The position numbers and the translations under genes are program-made. A stretch of 64,000 nucleotides of DNA. Source: Thiobius zoothamnicola (lineage in GTDB: Bacteria > Pseudomonadota > Gammaproteobacteria > Chromatiales > Chromatiaceae). Under the pieces are notes generated by a model. It saw only the letters and a list, made by a program, of their open reading frames with translations, made no database searches and was not told the origin of the DNA. Below are positions 16,512-25,790 of this stretch, piece after piece. The DNA lies in contig OY782758.1 in the NCBI GenBank assembly GCA_963678215.1, forward strand, positions 2,356,001 to 2,420,000. Reading direction: 5' to 3'. Numbering within the stretch: the stretch's first letter is position 1; the number at the start of each line of letters is the position of its first letter.

Positions 16512-17813
16512 ATGTATAACAAAGCCTACACAAAAATACTGAGCTTATTGTTCGTGCTAACGCCTGGGTTGGCCTTGGCTGAAGATACGTTGAATAGCGC
16601 TGATACGGCCTGGATTCTGACTTCAACCGCCTTGGTGTTGTTCATGACTTTGCCTGGCTTAGCCTTGTTCTATGGTGGTTTGGTGCGTAGCAAAAACGTA
16701 TTGTCCATCTTGATGCAATGTTTTGCGATCGCTGGCGTCGTCTCGGTTTTATGGTTGGTAATTGGCTACAGCTTGGCGTTTGGCGAAGGTGGCCCATGGA
16801 TTGGCGACTTGAGTAAGGTGATGATGGCTGAGGTTGGCCGCGACGCCTTGTCGGGATCGATTCCAGAATCTTTGTTCATGTTGTTCCAGATGACCTTTGC
16901 CATCATCACCCCGGCATTGATCGTCGGCGGTTTTGCGGAACGTATGAAATTTTCTGCGGTGTTACTGTTCAGCGCGCTATGGCTATTGGTTGTTTATGCG
17001 CCAGTCACGCATTGGGTTTGGGGTGGTGGCTGGCTGGGCCAGATGGGGTTGTATGATTTTGCTGGCGGTACTGTCGTGCATATCACTGCTGGTGTAGCGG
17101 CTCTGGTAACTGCTGTTGTGCTTGGCCCGCGCCGGGGTTTTCCGGCGACCCCGATGCCGCCGCATAATATGACGATGACAGTCACTGGTGCTGGCATGTT
17201 ATGGGTGGGGTGGTTCGGCTTCAATGGCGGCAGTGCGTTGGGTGCTAACGGAGATGCGGCGATGGCGATGTTGGTCACGCATATTTCCGCAGCGACTGGC
17301 GCGATGATATGGATGGCGATGGAATGGATACGTTTTGGTAAGCCGAGCGCATTGGGTGCAGTGACTGGCATGGTGGCTGGCTTGGGCACCATCACGCCTG
17401 CTTCAGGTTTCGTGGGGCCTGGCGGCGCATTGATCATTGGCATCGCGGCTGGTTTTGTTTGCTTCAACGCCACTTTATTTATTAAGCGCGTGTTGAAAAT
17501 TGATGATTCACTGGATGTGTTTCCGGTGCATGGCGTGGGTGGCATATTGGGCACTTTATTGGCCGGCGTATTTTCGGCGACGACGTTGGGAGTATTCAGC
17601 GGTTATGGCTTCGCCGATGGGATTGCATCCATGGGAGAACAACTCTGGGTGCAGTTGATTGGTGTGGTGGCGACCTTGGTTTTCGCTGCGGCGGTGACCT
17701 GGGTTATTTTGAAAGTCGTTGATGGGCTAGTCGGTTTGCGGGTGAGTGATGAGCAGGAACTGGAAGGTTTGGACATCGTCTCGCATGACGAACGTGGATA
17801 TGATATCCATTAA
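16512..17813 (+). CDS. amt: Ammonium transporter (Amt family)
   Basis: Inner-membrane ammonium channel. The 433-residue protein begins with a signal peptide (KILSLLFVLTPGLALAED), then 11 predicted membrane spans. Family segments include LPGLALFYGGLVRSKNV, MTFAIITPALIVGGFAER, HWVWGGGWLG with DFAGGTVVHI, WVGWFGFNGGSALG and FPVHGVGGILGTLLAG, with the twin pore histidines. The ATG at 16512 is preferred over the overlapping TTG at 16509. No glnK lies next to it, which is unusual because amt and glnK are often paired. A sigma-54-like promoter upstream suggests nitrogen control. Confidence 0.93.
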   Translation: MYNKAYTKILSLLFVLTPGLALAEDTLNSADTAWILTSTALVLFMTLPGLALFYGGLVRSKNVLSILMQCFAIAGVVSVLWLVIGYSLAFGEGGPWIGDLSKVMMAEVGRDALSGSIPESLFMLFQMTFAIITPALIVGGFAERMKFSAVLLFSALWLLVVYAPVTHWVWGGGWLGQMGLYDFAGGTVVHITAGVAALVTAVVLGPRRGFPATPMPPHNMTMTVTGAGMLWVGWFGFNGGSALGANGDAAMAMLVTHISAATGAMIWMAMEWIRFGKPSALGAVTGMVAGLGTITPASGFVGPGGALIIGIAAGFVCFNATLFIKRVLKIDDSLDVFPVHGVGGILGTLLAGVFSATTLGVFSGYGFADGIASMGEQLWVQLIGVVATLVFAAAVTWVILKVVDGLVGLRVSDEQELEGLDIVSHDERGYDIH

Positions 17814-17842
17814 ACTGCTGGCTTGATCATCAATGACAGGCG

Positions 17843-17896
17843 CTCTTCTACCAGCGCAATGCTCAGTGATGCAGGAGTATTGCGTTGGTAGGAGAG
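17843..17896 (+). terminator. Long hairpin after amt
   Basis: Positions 17843-17860 (CTCTTCTACCAGCGCAAT) pair with 17879-17896 with two G-T wobbles: an 18-bp stem around an 18-nt loop, 30 bp after the amt stop. There is no T tail, so it may stabilise the mRNA end rather than terminate. A second perfect 8-bp hairpin (CGCTCCGC/GCGGAGCG) sits at 18055-18084, before the response regulator. The rest of the 17814-18167 spacer shows nothing else. Confidence 0.45.
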
Positions 17897-18167
17897 TGTA
17901 TGTGATCCGTAAACTTTAGGCATCTGTTTGAGGGGCGTCGAAGATTCTTGTCAGGTGGATTCCATGTCACTTTAGTGGGCCAGTGGTACTGGCACAGGTC
18001 GCCGGAGAACGTTATTCTAAGTGGGTATTGTCGATCTTGGCATATTCCGTAATCCGCTCCGCTCTGGTTTGGATTGGCGGAGCGCTGAATCTGACGTGCT
18101 TTGGAAATGATTTCCATAACAGCATGAGCTGCATCTTTCTACATCCCCATGAAAACACCACCTTGAT

Positions 18168-19232
18168 ATGCCCACTGTTATCATTATTGACGACCAATTG
18201 ATAAGTCGGATGATCCTTGAAGAATTGGTTAGCACCATTGATGAGGATTTGGAAAGCCATTCATTCGAAGACCCGGTAAAAGCTTTGGAGTGGGCGAAAA
18301 ACCACCCGGTTGATCTGATTCTTGCCGACTATAAGATGCCGACATTAGATGGGGTTCAATTGACGCAATGGGTGCGCAAAATTCCGACATGCGCTGATGT
18401 GCCGATCATCATCGTGACTTGTTATGACGAGCAGGATTTAAAGTACCGTGCTCTGGAAGCTGGTGCGACGGATTTTCTCACCAAGCCGGTTGATCACCAT
18501 GAATGCCGCGCGCGTTGCCGCAACCTGCTCACCATGCGACGTCAGCAATCCATTATCCGTCAGAGAGCCTTTTCTCTTGAGAAAGAGATTGAGGGTAAAA
18601 CCAAAGAATTGTATTTGCGTGAAAAGGAAGGCGTGCTGCAATTGGCGAAAGTCAGCCGTTATCGGGATAAGGTTGATGAGCCGCATCTTTTGTATTTGTC
18701 GCATGGCGCTCGTTTGATGGCGCAAACCATGGATTATGATGCGGCTTTTTGTGATGCTATTGAATATGCGGCGCCATTACATGATATTGGCAAAATTGGT
18801 TTATCGGATAACCTTCTTAAGTCATTCGATGCTTTAACTGCTGAGCAACAACAACAATTCCGGCGGCATACCCAGATTGGTCATGATCTGTTAATTGACA
18901 GCGCTTCCGGCTATTTACGCACGGCAGCGAAAATCGCGCTGAATCATCACGAACGCTATAACGGAAGTGGTTACCCAAATCAGTTGAAAGGGGATGCGAT
19001 TCCGGCTGAAGCCGCTATTGTCGGTTTATTGGATGTATTTGGTGAGATGTTGGCGGATGAGGAACAGTATCCTTCAGTGGATGATGCCATCCAGGGCATA
19101 CGGCAATCCGGCGGTCAGGATTTCGCCATGGAATATGTTGAAGCCTTCAGCCAATGCGTGGATCAAATCATGCATGCCCGTGACGTACTGGCGACCACTG
19201 CGCCTTCTGAGCAGGAAGGCGTAGTGGATTAA
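18168..19232 (+). CDS. Response regulator with HD-GYP-type c-di-GMP phosphodiesterase domain
   Basis: A 354-residue two-domain protein. The receiver domain occupies residues 1-120: acidic pair DDQ at the start, phosphoacceptor Asp in LILADYKMPTLDG (about residue 53), and the conserved Lys in FLTKPVD (about 108). A short coiled segment follows (RQRAFSLEKEIEGKTKELYL). Residues 165-340 form an HD domain with LHDIGKIG (HD pair) and ALNHHERYNGSGYPNQLKG (the GYP motif). Such proteins hydrolyse c-di-GMP in response to a sensor kinase. No kinase gene lies nearby, so the input is unknown. It is separated from amt by 354 bp and is probably independently transcribed. Confidence 0.9.
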   Translation: MPTVIIIDDQLISRMILEELVSTIDEDLESHSFEDPVKALEWAKNHPVDLILADYKMPTLDGVQLTQWVRKIPTCADVPIIIVTCYDEQDLKYRALEAGATDFLTKPVDHHECRARCRNLLTMRRQQSIIRQRAFSLEKEIEGKTKELYLREKEGVLQLAKVSRYRDKVDEPHLLYLSHGARLMAQTMDYDAAFCDAIEYAAPLHDIGKIGLSDNLLKSFDALTAEQQQQFRRHTQIGHDLLIDSASGYLRTAAKIALNHHERYNGSGYPNQLKGDAIPAEAAIVGLLDVFGEMLADEEQYPSVDDAIQGIRQSGGQDFAMEYVEAFSQCVDQIMHARDVLATTAPSEQEGVVD

Positions 19233-19270
19233 GGTGATTTGAATTCGATTCCGTTCGGAACGAGTCCAGG

Positions 19271-20062
19271 TTATTGGAAAAATAATCCGTCAACGGGTGA
19301 GGAGGCGGATGCATAACGCTTCGCTGGCATGCGGCCTGCCAGATAGGCTTCCCGGCCAGCAGCGATGGCTTTTCGCATGGCTGAGGCCATTAATACCGGT
19401 TTTTTCGCTGCTGCAATGGCGGTGTTCATTAATACGCCATCGCAACCTAATTCCATGGCGACGGCGGCGTCTGAGGCGGTGCCCACGCCGGCATCGACCA
19501 ATATGGGTACATTGGCGTTCTCCACAATGGTCATGATGTTCAATTTATTGCGTACGCCAAGACCGGAACCGATCGGTGCTGCTAATGGCATGACGGCGAC
19601 GCAGCCCAGTTGTTCCAGCTCACGGGCGATGATTGGGTCATCATTGGTGTAAACCATCACCTTGAAGCCATCAGCGATCAACTCTTCAGCGGCTTTGAAC
19701 GTCGCCATCACGTCAGGGTAAAGGGTTTTTTCATCCCCCAGTACTTCAAGTTTGACGAGATCATGACCATCCAGTAATTCACGGGCGAGTTTGCAGGTGC
19801 GCACTGCCGTGTTCGCATCGTAACAGCCCGCCGTATTTGGTAATAAGGTGTATTGATCGGGGGGTAGCGTTTCAAGAATATTGGGTTCCGCCGGATTCTG
19901 ACCGATATTGGCGCGTCGTACGGCGATAGTGATGATCTCGGCACCGCTCGCTTGAATCGCCGCCTGGGTTTCCGCCATATCCTGATATTTGCCTGTACCG
20001 ACCAGCAGGCGCGATTGATATTCGCGCCCAGCGATTTTGAATGTGTCTGCCTGGGTTTGCAT
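19271..20062 (-). CDS. thiG: Thiazole synthase ThiG
   Basis: Forms the thiazole ring of thiamine from 1-deoxyxylulose 5-phosphate, dehydroglycine and ThiS-thiocarboxylate. The 263-residue protein has the TIM-barrel family pattern: SRLLVGTGKY, EIITIAVRRAN, LLPNTAGCYDA, KLEVLGDEKTLYPD, VMPLAAPIGSGLG, PILVDAGVGTASDAA, MELGCDGVLMNTAIA. The Lys in KLEVLGD forms the Schiff base. It sits 33 bp downstream of thiS on the same strand, an operon. Confidence 0.96.
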   Translation of the reverse strand: MQTQADTFKIAGREYQSRLLVGTGKYQDMAETQAAIQASGAEIITIAVRRANIGQNPAEPNILETLPPDQYTLLPNTAGCYDANTAVRTCKLARELLDGHDLVKLEVLGDEKTLYPDVMATFKAAEELIADGFKVMVYTNDDPIIARELEQLGCVAVMPLAAPIGSGLGVRNKLNIMTIVENANVPILVDAGVGTASDAAVAMELGCDGVLMNTAIAAAKKPVLMASAMRKAIAAGREAYLAGRMPAKRYASASSPVDGLFFQ

Positions 20063-20095
20063 AAAGTCCCTGATGTCCTCGAAAAATCATGTATT

Positions 20096-20296
20096 TTAAC
20101 CGCCGCCAATCGCTTGCACGATCTCGATTTGATCATTGGGTTGCAATTGATATTCGGCATACAGGCTACGCGGTACCAGCTCGGCATTAATTTCTATGGC
20201 GTAGCGTTGGCTTGGCGGCTTGATTTGCTCAATTAATTGATCCAGTTTGATATTGGAGGCGACTTCATAAGAGGAACCGTTGAGTTGAATTTGCAT
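20096..20296 (-). CDS. thiS: Sulfur carrier protein ThiS
   Basis: A 66-residue ubiquitin-fold sulfur carrier for thiazole synthesis. It begins MQIQLNGSSYEV and ends QIEIVQAIGGG, giving the C-terminal Gly-Gly that is adenylated by ThiF and thiocarboxylated. It is immediately upstream of thiG. No thiF is seen in the window, so another adenylyltransferase elsewhere must serve it. No TPP riboswitch structure was recognised upstream. Confidence 0.92.
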   Translation of the reverse strand: MQIQLNGSSYEVASNIKLDQLIEQIKPPSQRYAIEINAELVPRSLYAEYQLQPNDQIEIVQAIGGG

Positions 20297-20641
20297 GGGA
20301 GCTGAGGGGTTGATCCTTGGTGGGTTGTTGGGGGGGGTCTGTAGTATCAGAATTTTTCAATCCAGCCAAGCGCCAAGATGTGGATTAATTTAACTCATGC
20401 ATGCCAAAGATTGCTGGGCGTTAAAATTAAAACCTTTTTACCTTGCCTGTTCGTTCACCCTGTCGCTTATTTTGGGAAACAGTCTGAAAACATCAAATGG
20501 CAGCGAACATCGTGACGAATTTATGACGTTTAGGCGTTGATTTCCAGATGGCATCAAAACCACACTGCTGCGTTTAACGCGATTGATTTTTCGCGCGGTA
20601 ATTGATCGTTATTGAATGGTTACACTTCATATGGATTACAC
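20297..20641. other. Intergenic region between divergent thiS and ppsA
   Basis: This 345-bp region must contain the promoters of thiSG (leftward) and ppsA (rightward). It is AT-rich and has a run of G near 20330. I see no coding frame, riboswitch core or confident -35/-10 pair. Confidence 0.4.
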
Positions 20642-23011
20642 ATGAATGACTACACCCTAGGCCTGCATGAAGTGCAGATGAGTGACATTGACCGGGTTGG
20701 CGGTAAGAATGCTTCTTTAGGTGAAATGTTGCGTAACCTGACGATGGATGGGGCGGTGAAAGTCCCTGGTGGTTTTGCAACCACGGCATTCGCTTATCGG
20801 CAATTTCTCGCGCACAACCGGTTAACTGACCGGATTAATGATCTTCTGGTGGATTTGGATGTCAACGATATCCAGCAACTTACCAAGGTCGGCGCACAGA
20901 TCCGGCAATGGTTGATGGAGTCACCCTTTCCTCCAGCGTTGGATGCCGCGTTGGAGCAGGCTTACGCTAAATTGGAGGGTGAATACGGCGAGCAGGTCAG
21001 TTGGGCGGTGCGTTCGTCGGCGACGGCGGAAGATTTGCCTGATGCTTCTTTCGCCGGGCAACAAGAAACGGTGCTCAATGTACGCGGGTTGGATCAGATA
21101 AAACATTGCGTACGCGAAGTATTCGCCTCGCTGTTTAATGATCGCGCCATTGCTTATCGGGTGCATCAAGGCTTCGACCATGCGCAAATCGCCCTGTCAG
21201 TTGGCATCCAGAAGATGGTGCGCTCGGATATTGGCGCGAGTGGGGTGATGTTCACGTTGGATACGGAAAGTGGCTTCCGTGATGTGGTGTTTATCACCGC
21301 CAGCTATGGATTAGGGGAAATGGTTGTGCAGGGGGCGGTCAACCCGGATGAGTTTTACGTGCATAAACCGACTTTGGCGGCGGGGCGGCCTGCTGTTTTG
21401 CAGCGTAATGTCGGGGATAAAGCGCTGAAAATGGTGTATGCCGAAGGTGAGGAACAACCGGTTGAAACCCTGCCGGTCGAGCCGCAAGCACGTCATCAAT
21501 TTTGTCTGACAGATGCGCAAGTCGAGAGTTTAGCCCGTCAGGCGGTGCTCATTGAACAGCATTATCAACGTCCAATGGATATTGAATGGGCGCTGGATGG
21601 CGCAGAGGGTGAAATCTATATTGTGCAAGCCAGGCCGGAAACGGTGCAAAGCCGGGATAACCATGTGTTGGAACGTTTCCGATTGCAATCGCGTGGTGAA
21701 TTACTCACGGAAGGGCGTTCGATTGGCGCGAAAATTGGTGTTGGTGCCGCAAAACTCATCATGAGCCTTGAGCAGATGGATCAGGTGCAACCGGGTGATG
21801 TGCTGGTCACGGACATGACAGATCCGGATTGGGAGCCGATCATGAAACGCGCCGCCGCTATTGTCACTAATCGTGGTGGCCGGACTTGCCATGCCGCCAT
21901 TATTGCGCGTGAGCTTGGTGTGCCGGCAGTGGTTGGTTGCGGCGATGCCACCCAGATGATCAAAAATAATCAGGCGGTGACCGTCTCTTGCGCGGAAGGC
22001 GGCACGGGCTTTGTGTATGCTGGTGAGCAAGCGTTTGAAGTGAATCAGGTTGCGCTCAATCATATGCCGGAAATTCCGCTCAAAATTATGATGAATGTCG
22101 GTAACCCAGAGCGCGCCTTTGGCTTCGCGCAATTACCGCATAACGGAGTGGGGCTGGCGCGTCTGGAATTTATGATCAACAACATGGTCGGCATTCATCC
22201 CAAGGCGTTACTTGAACTGAATCAATTACCGGCTGATTTGCAAGCGCAAATCGAACCGCGCATTGCTGCGTATCCAAATCCCCGCGAGTATTTCATTCAG
22301 CGTGTGATGGAAGGTATTTCAACTCTCGCGGCGGCATTTCATCCTGAACCCGTCATATTGCGTATGTCGGATTTCAAATCGAATGAATACGCCAACTTGA
22401 TTGGCGGTAAGCGATATGAACCGCAGGAAGAAAATCCGATGATCGGTTTTCGAGGCGCATCACGTTATATTTCATCGGATTTTCGTGCCTGTTTTGAGAT
22501 GGAATGCGAAGCCATTCACCGGGTGCGTCATGACATGGGGCTGAAAAACCTACAGATTATGATTCCATTCGTGCGCACTTTGCATGAAGCCGAAAAAGTG
22601 ATTGAGCTGCTTGCGGCTAACGGCCTGAAACGTGGCGTGGATGGTCTGCGGATCATTATGATGTGTGAGTTGCCCTCCAATGCCATGTTGGCTGATGAAT
22701 TTCTGGCGTATTTTGACGGCTTCTCAATTGGTTCAAATGACATGACGCAATTGACTCTGGGACTGGATCGGGATTCAGGTTTGGTGGCTGAGGGTTTTGA
22801 TGAACGTGATCCCGCCGTATTAAAAATGCTTCAAATGGCGATTGAGGCAGCCCGACGGGCGAACAAGTATGTCGGCATTTGTGGGCAAGGACCATCTGAC
22901 CACCCGGAATTGGCGCACTGGCTGCTTCAGCAAGGCATCGAAAGTATTTCGCTGAATCCGGATACGGTGATTGACACTTGGTTGTCTTTGGCCAAATCAG
23001 TTGATCACTGA
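20642..23011 (+). CDS. ppsA: Phosphoenolpyruvate synthase
   Basis: Converts pyruvate and ATP to phosphoenolpyruvate, AMP and phosphate: the gluconeogenic entry step expected in an autotroph or organic-acid user. About 789 residues, the family size. The N-terminal ATP-grasp domain has VGGKNASLGEML and WAVRSSATAEDLPDASFAGQQ in part. The central swivelling domain contains the phospho-His in NRGGRTCHAAIIARELG (about residue 420). The C-terminal TIM-barrel has GSNDMTQLTLGLDRDSG and CGQGPSDHPE. I use the ATG at 20642 (MNDYTLGLHEVQ); an in-frame ATG at 20612 would add 10 residues. Confidence 0.95.
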   Translation: MNDYTLGLHEVQMSDIDRVGGKNASLGEMLRNLTMDGAVKVPGGFATTAFAYRQFLAHNRLTDRINDLLVDLDVNDIQQLTKVGAQIRQWLMESPFPPALDAALEQAYAKLEGEYGEQVSWAVRSSATAEDLPDASFAGQQETVLNVRGLDQIKHCVREVFASLFNDRAIAYRVHQGFDHAQIALSVGIQKMVRSDIGASGVMFTLDTESGFRDVVFITASYGLGEMVVQGAVNPDEFYVHKPTLAAGRPAVLQRNVGDKALKMVYAEGEEQPVETLPVEPQARHQFCLTDAQVESLARQAVLIEQHYQRPMDIEWALDGAEGEIYIVQARPETVQSRDNHVLERFRLQSRGELLTEGRSIGAKIGVGAAKLIMSLEQMDQVQPGDVLVTDMTDPDWEPIMKRAAAIVTNRGGRTCHAAIIARELGVPAVVGCGDATQMIKNNQAVTVSCAEGGTGFVYAGEQAFEVNQVALNHMPEIPLKIMMNVGNPERAFGFAQLPHNGVGLARLEFMINNMVGIHPKALLELNQLPADLQAQIEPRIAAYPNPREYFIQRVMEGISTLAAAFHPEPVILRMSDFKSNEYANLIGGKRYEPQEENPMIGFRGASRYISSDFRACFEMECEAIHRVRHDMGLKNLQIMIPFVRTLHEAEKVIELLAANGLKRGVDGLRIIMMCELPSNAMLADEFLAYFDGFSIGSNDMTQLTLGLDRDSGLVAEGFDERDPAVLKMLQMAIEAARRANKYVGICGQGPSDHPELAHWLLQQGIESISLNPDTVIDTWLSLAKSVDH

Positions 23012-23314
23012 TTGGGATGAAAATAGCGCTGACGATAAGCTCAGCGTATCCCTTAAATTTCAATTGATATTAGACTTAAAGCCAGTCTTGTATGCAGATA
23101 GTGTGAACCCCGCAAATATGATGCGTGCTCCTGCATTGGTTAAAATTTGTTTCCTTCATGTAATCCCCGCTGCTCATCAATGAGCTATCTTGCCGTTTGC
23201 AGCGAGCAGGGCAAAACCGATTGTCAGTGAAACCCATTTGCCAACTGTATGGCTTGGCTTTGGTCGATATGGGGCTTGCTGGCGGTATCGCAGATAGCTG
23301 GATAGAAATATTCC
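23012..23314. other. Intergenic stretch between ppsA and the PAAR gene
   Basis: A 303-bp convergent interval after ppsA and after the leftward PAAR gene. No gene-like frame or clear intrinsic terminator was found. Confidence 0.35.
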
Positions 23315-23627
23315 TTACTCAATGGTTAAGGCTGAATCACCTTCGATTACCACGCCGCCATGTGCAGTGGCGCTACCAACGATAGCAACTGGTTTGCCGT
23401 TGATGGTCATACTGGTTGAGCCGGAGACGATGGTATCTGGGCCTCCGGCCTGGCAGGCGCAGGTATCGCCCACCACAGCGACTGGTTTACCATTCACAGT
23501 ACAAGAACTTTGACCAGAGAGGGTAGGGCCACCAACATGTGGTACCGGGCCGGGTTCTACGTGGTACCGGGCCGGGTTCTACTTTGGGGCAGGTGTGGTA
23601 GTGGTCGAGGAGGGAGACATTGGGCAT
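23315..23627 (-). pseudogene. PAAR-domain T6SS spike protein, frameshifted by a 22-bp tandem duplication
   Basis: PAAR proteins cap the VgrG trimer and carry effectors in type VI secretion. From the ATG at 23627 the protein reads PNVSLLDHYHTCPKVEPGPV and then loses frame at a 22-bp tandem duplication (23539-23582). After it, the correct frame resumes as HVGGPTLSGQSSCTVNGKP, GDTCACQAGGPDTIVSGS, NGKPVAIVGSATAHGGVV and stops at 23315. Removing one repeat unit restores a 96-residue PAAR protein of normal length. The visible open part alone (from 23497) lacks the N-terminal strand and is unlikely to fold as a spike. It is the distal member of a T6SS cargo locus extending to 30.3 kb. Confidence 0.88.
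23539..23582. repeat. Perfect 22-bp tandem duplication inside the PAAR gene
   Basis: Positions 23539-23560 and 23561-23582 are identical 22-bp units, beginning GTGGTACCGGG and ending GGGTTCTAC on the plus strand. Because 22 is not a multiple of three it shifts the PAAR frame. The unit contains GGTACC and GGGCCGGG, prone to slippage. Confidence 0.95.
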
Positions 23628-24601
23628 GGGAAATTCTTATTGAGGGATAATCAGTTATGGCTGTTTAATCATGGGTTTACGCTGAGGGTACATAGGTGGG
23701 ACACAGAATGTTGAACACCCTCCGAGACTGTAAATAATTCTGTGTAACTGCCGTTTCACACGTACTCGACCAAGCAGTCTTCGAATTCGATCATAAAGCG
23801 GTTCAGGGCAGGTTTCTAATTCCGGATTGGCATGGTCCATTTTTTGGATGCTTCCTGGACTGCTAGGTAAACCACCTTTTTAGCAGAATCATCCGACGGA
23901 AAGAGCTTATGCTTCTTAATGACCTTGCGGGTTACGCTGTTCAGCGATTCAATGGCGTTGGTCGTGTAGATAGCCTTGCGGATATCTTCTGGGTAATTGA
24001 TAGCGTGTTTAGATTTGGCCAGCAGCCTCGCCAGCTATGACTGATCTGAGGGTATTTCTTGTCCCAGCGCTCAGAGAAGGCATCCAGAGACAATAGCGCT
24101 TCATCCTCAGTCACGGAGTGGTAAATGCGTTTCAAGTCGGCGGTGACCGGCTTATAGTCCTTCCACGGTACATATTTCACCGAGTTGCGAACCATATGTA
24201 CGATGCAGAGCTGGATCTTGGCCTGCGGGTACACGGCGGCGATGGCATCCGGGAAGCCTTTCAGGCCATCGACGCAGGCAATCAGGATGTCCTTGGTGCC
24301 GCGATTCTGCAGTTCGGTAAGCACGCCCAGCCAGCACTTCGCGCCCTCATTCTCGGATAGCCACATGCCGAGCAGTTCCTTGTGACCTTCCAGGTTGACG
24401 CCTAGGTCCAAGTAGATGGATTTGTTGATGATCTGCTTGTCCTGGCGGGCCTTGACGACAATGCAGTCCAGATAAACGATAGGATAAACCGCATCCAGCG
24501 GCCGGGGCTGCCATTCGATAACCTGCTCAATGATGGCATTAGTCACCTTGGAAATCAGCGTCGGTGAAACTAAGGTACTCCCCCTCGTCCAGACCAATTT
24601 C

Positions 24602-25461
24602 TTACTGAATTAAGATAGCAGGTGGTTGATAAAAACCCGTCAATTCTGACTGATTCGCCTGTCCTGCCCGATAAATCTGGGCAGGTGTTTGATAGCCCAA
24701 CGATTGGTGCAATCGCTGGTGGTTATAAAACTGAAAATACGTCTGTAATCCTTGCTGCGCTTCTTGTACCGTCTGGATATCCTGTAAGTACACATATTCG
24801 TATTTCACCGTGCGCCACAGACGTTCCACAAAAATGTTGTCTAGCGCCCGCCCACGTCCATCCATGCTGACCTGAATGCCTTGATTCAGCAAGGGCTGTG
24901 TAAAGCGTGTTGTGGTGAATTGGGCACCTTGATCGGTGTTGAAGATGCCACACCGTCCTTGTGTCAACAGCTTGCCAACCGCTTCAATGCAAAAGTCCGC
25001 TTCAAGCGTCGTACTGAGTGCCCAACCCAAAACAGAGCGGCTGTACCCATCAATGACAGCCATGGCCGATACACAAATCCATGCGCCAACCGGATGTAGG
25101 TGATATCGGTACTCCACACCTGATCACAGCGATTAATCACTTTGCCGCGCAGCAGGTAAGGGAACACCCGATGCGCCGGGTCTGACTGGCGGGTATGGGC
25201 CTTTTGGTACAAGGCTTCCAGACCCATCGTGCGTAACAAGCGGCGCACCCGTTTGGGATTCACGGTATGCCCTTGTTGGCGTAACCAGGCGGTCATCCTG
25301 AGCACACCGTAGTACGGCGTGCGGGTATACTGTTCATCCAACAAGCGCATCAGGCGCAGGTTTTCCTCACTTTCGCCTACCGGGTGGTAGTACAGGCTGG
25401 ATCGGTTAATCCCCAGCAGGTTGCATTGTTGGCGCAGACTGAACACCGAGCCTTCCTCCAA
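24602..25461 (-). pseudogene. IS3-family transposase OrfB with a frameshift
   Basis: The first half (from 25461) reads LRQQCNLLGINRSSLYYHP and VWSTDITYIRLAHGFVY, giving the first catalytic Asp. The frame is then lost near 25085, where two extra bases follow the TAT codon. The correct frame continues as MAVIDGYSRSVLGWALS, GIFNTDQGAQFTTTRF (second Asp) and ALDNIFVERLWRTVKYE (Glu), ending at 24602. No full-length transposase can be made, so the element is not autonomous. Confidence 0.85.
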
Positions 25462-25478
25462 TAACGGCTTACGATCCG

Positions 25479-25790
25479 CTAATGGAGACTGGCAGACTTT
25501 TTTTTCAACCAGTCCCGTTCAGCAATCACCTGCCCCAACTGGCGATGTAACTCGTCAATTTCAGCCTGCCGGTCTTGTTCCTGGCGGGCTGTCCGGCTCG
25601 AAAATGCTTCGGGAATGGCGGTTAAGGCCTGCTTTTTCCACTGGTGAATCTGGGTCGCATGGACCCCGTATTCTGCTGTCAGTTCATTGGTGGTTTTTTC
25701 TTGGCGTATGGCCGCCAAGGCCACTTGGGTTTTGAATGCCGCGTTATGGCGTTTGCGTTGGCATCGCTTGCTCCCATTTTCGTTAGCCAC
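25479..25790 (-). CDS. IS3-family transposase OrfA
   Basis: A 103-residue HTH protein: RHNAAFKTQVALAAIRQEK, TTNELTAEYGVHATQIHQWK, and a C-terminal coiled coil (QAEIDELHRQLGQVIAERDW) ending WLKKKSASLH. The run of A residues encoding KKK near its end is a typical slippery region for fusion to orfB. Intact, but the partner orfB is broken. Confidence 0.85.
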   Translation of the reverse strand: MANENGSKRCQRKRHNAAFKTQVALAAIRQEKTTNELTAEYGVHATQIHQWKKQALTAIPEAFSSRTARQEQDRQAEIDELHRQLGQVIAERDWLKKKSASLH

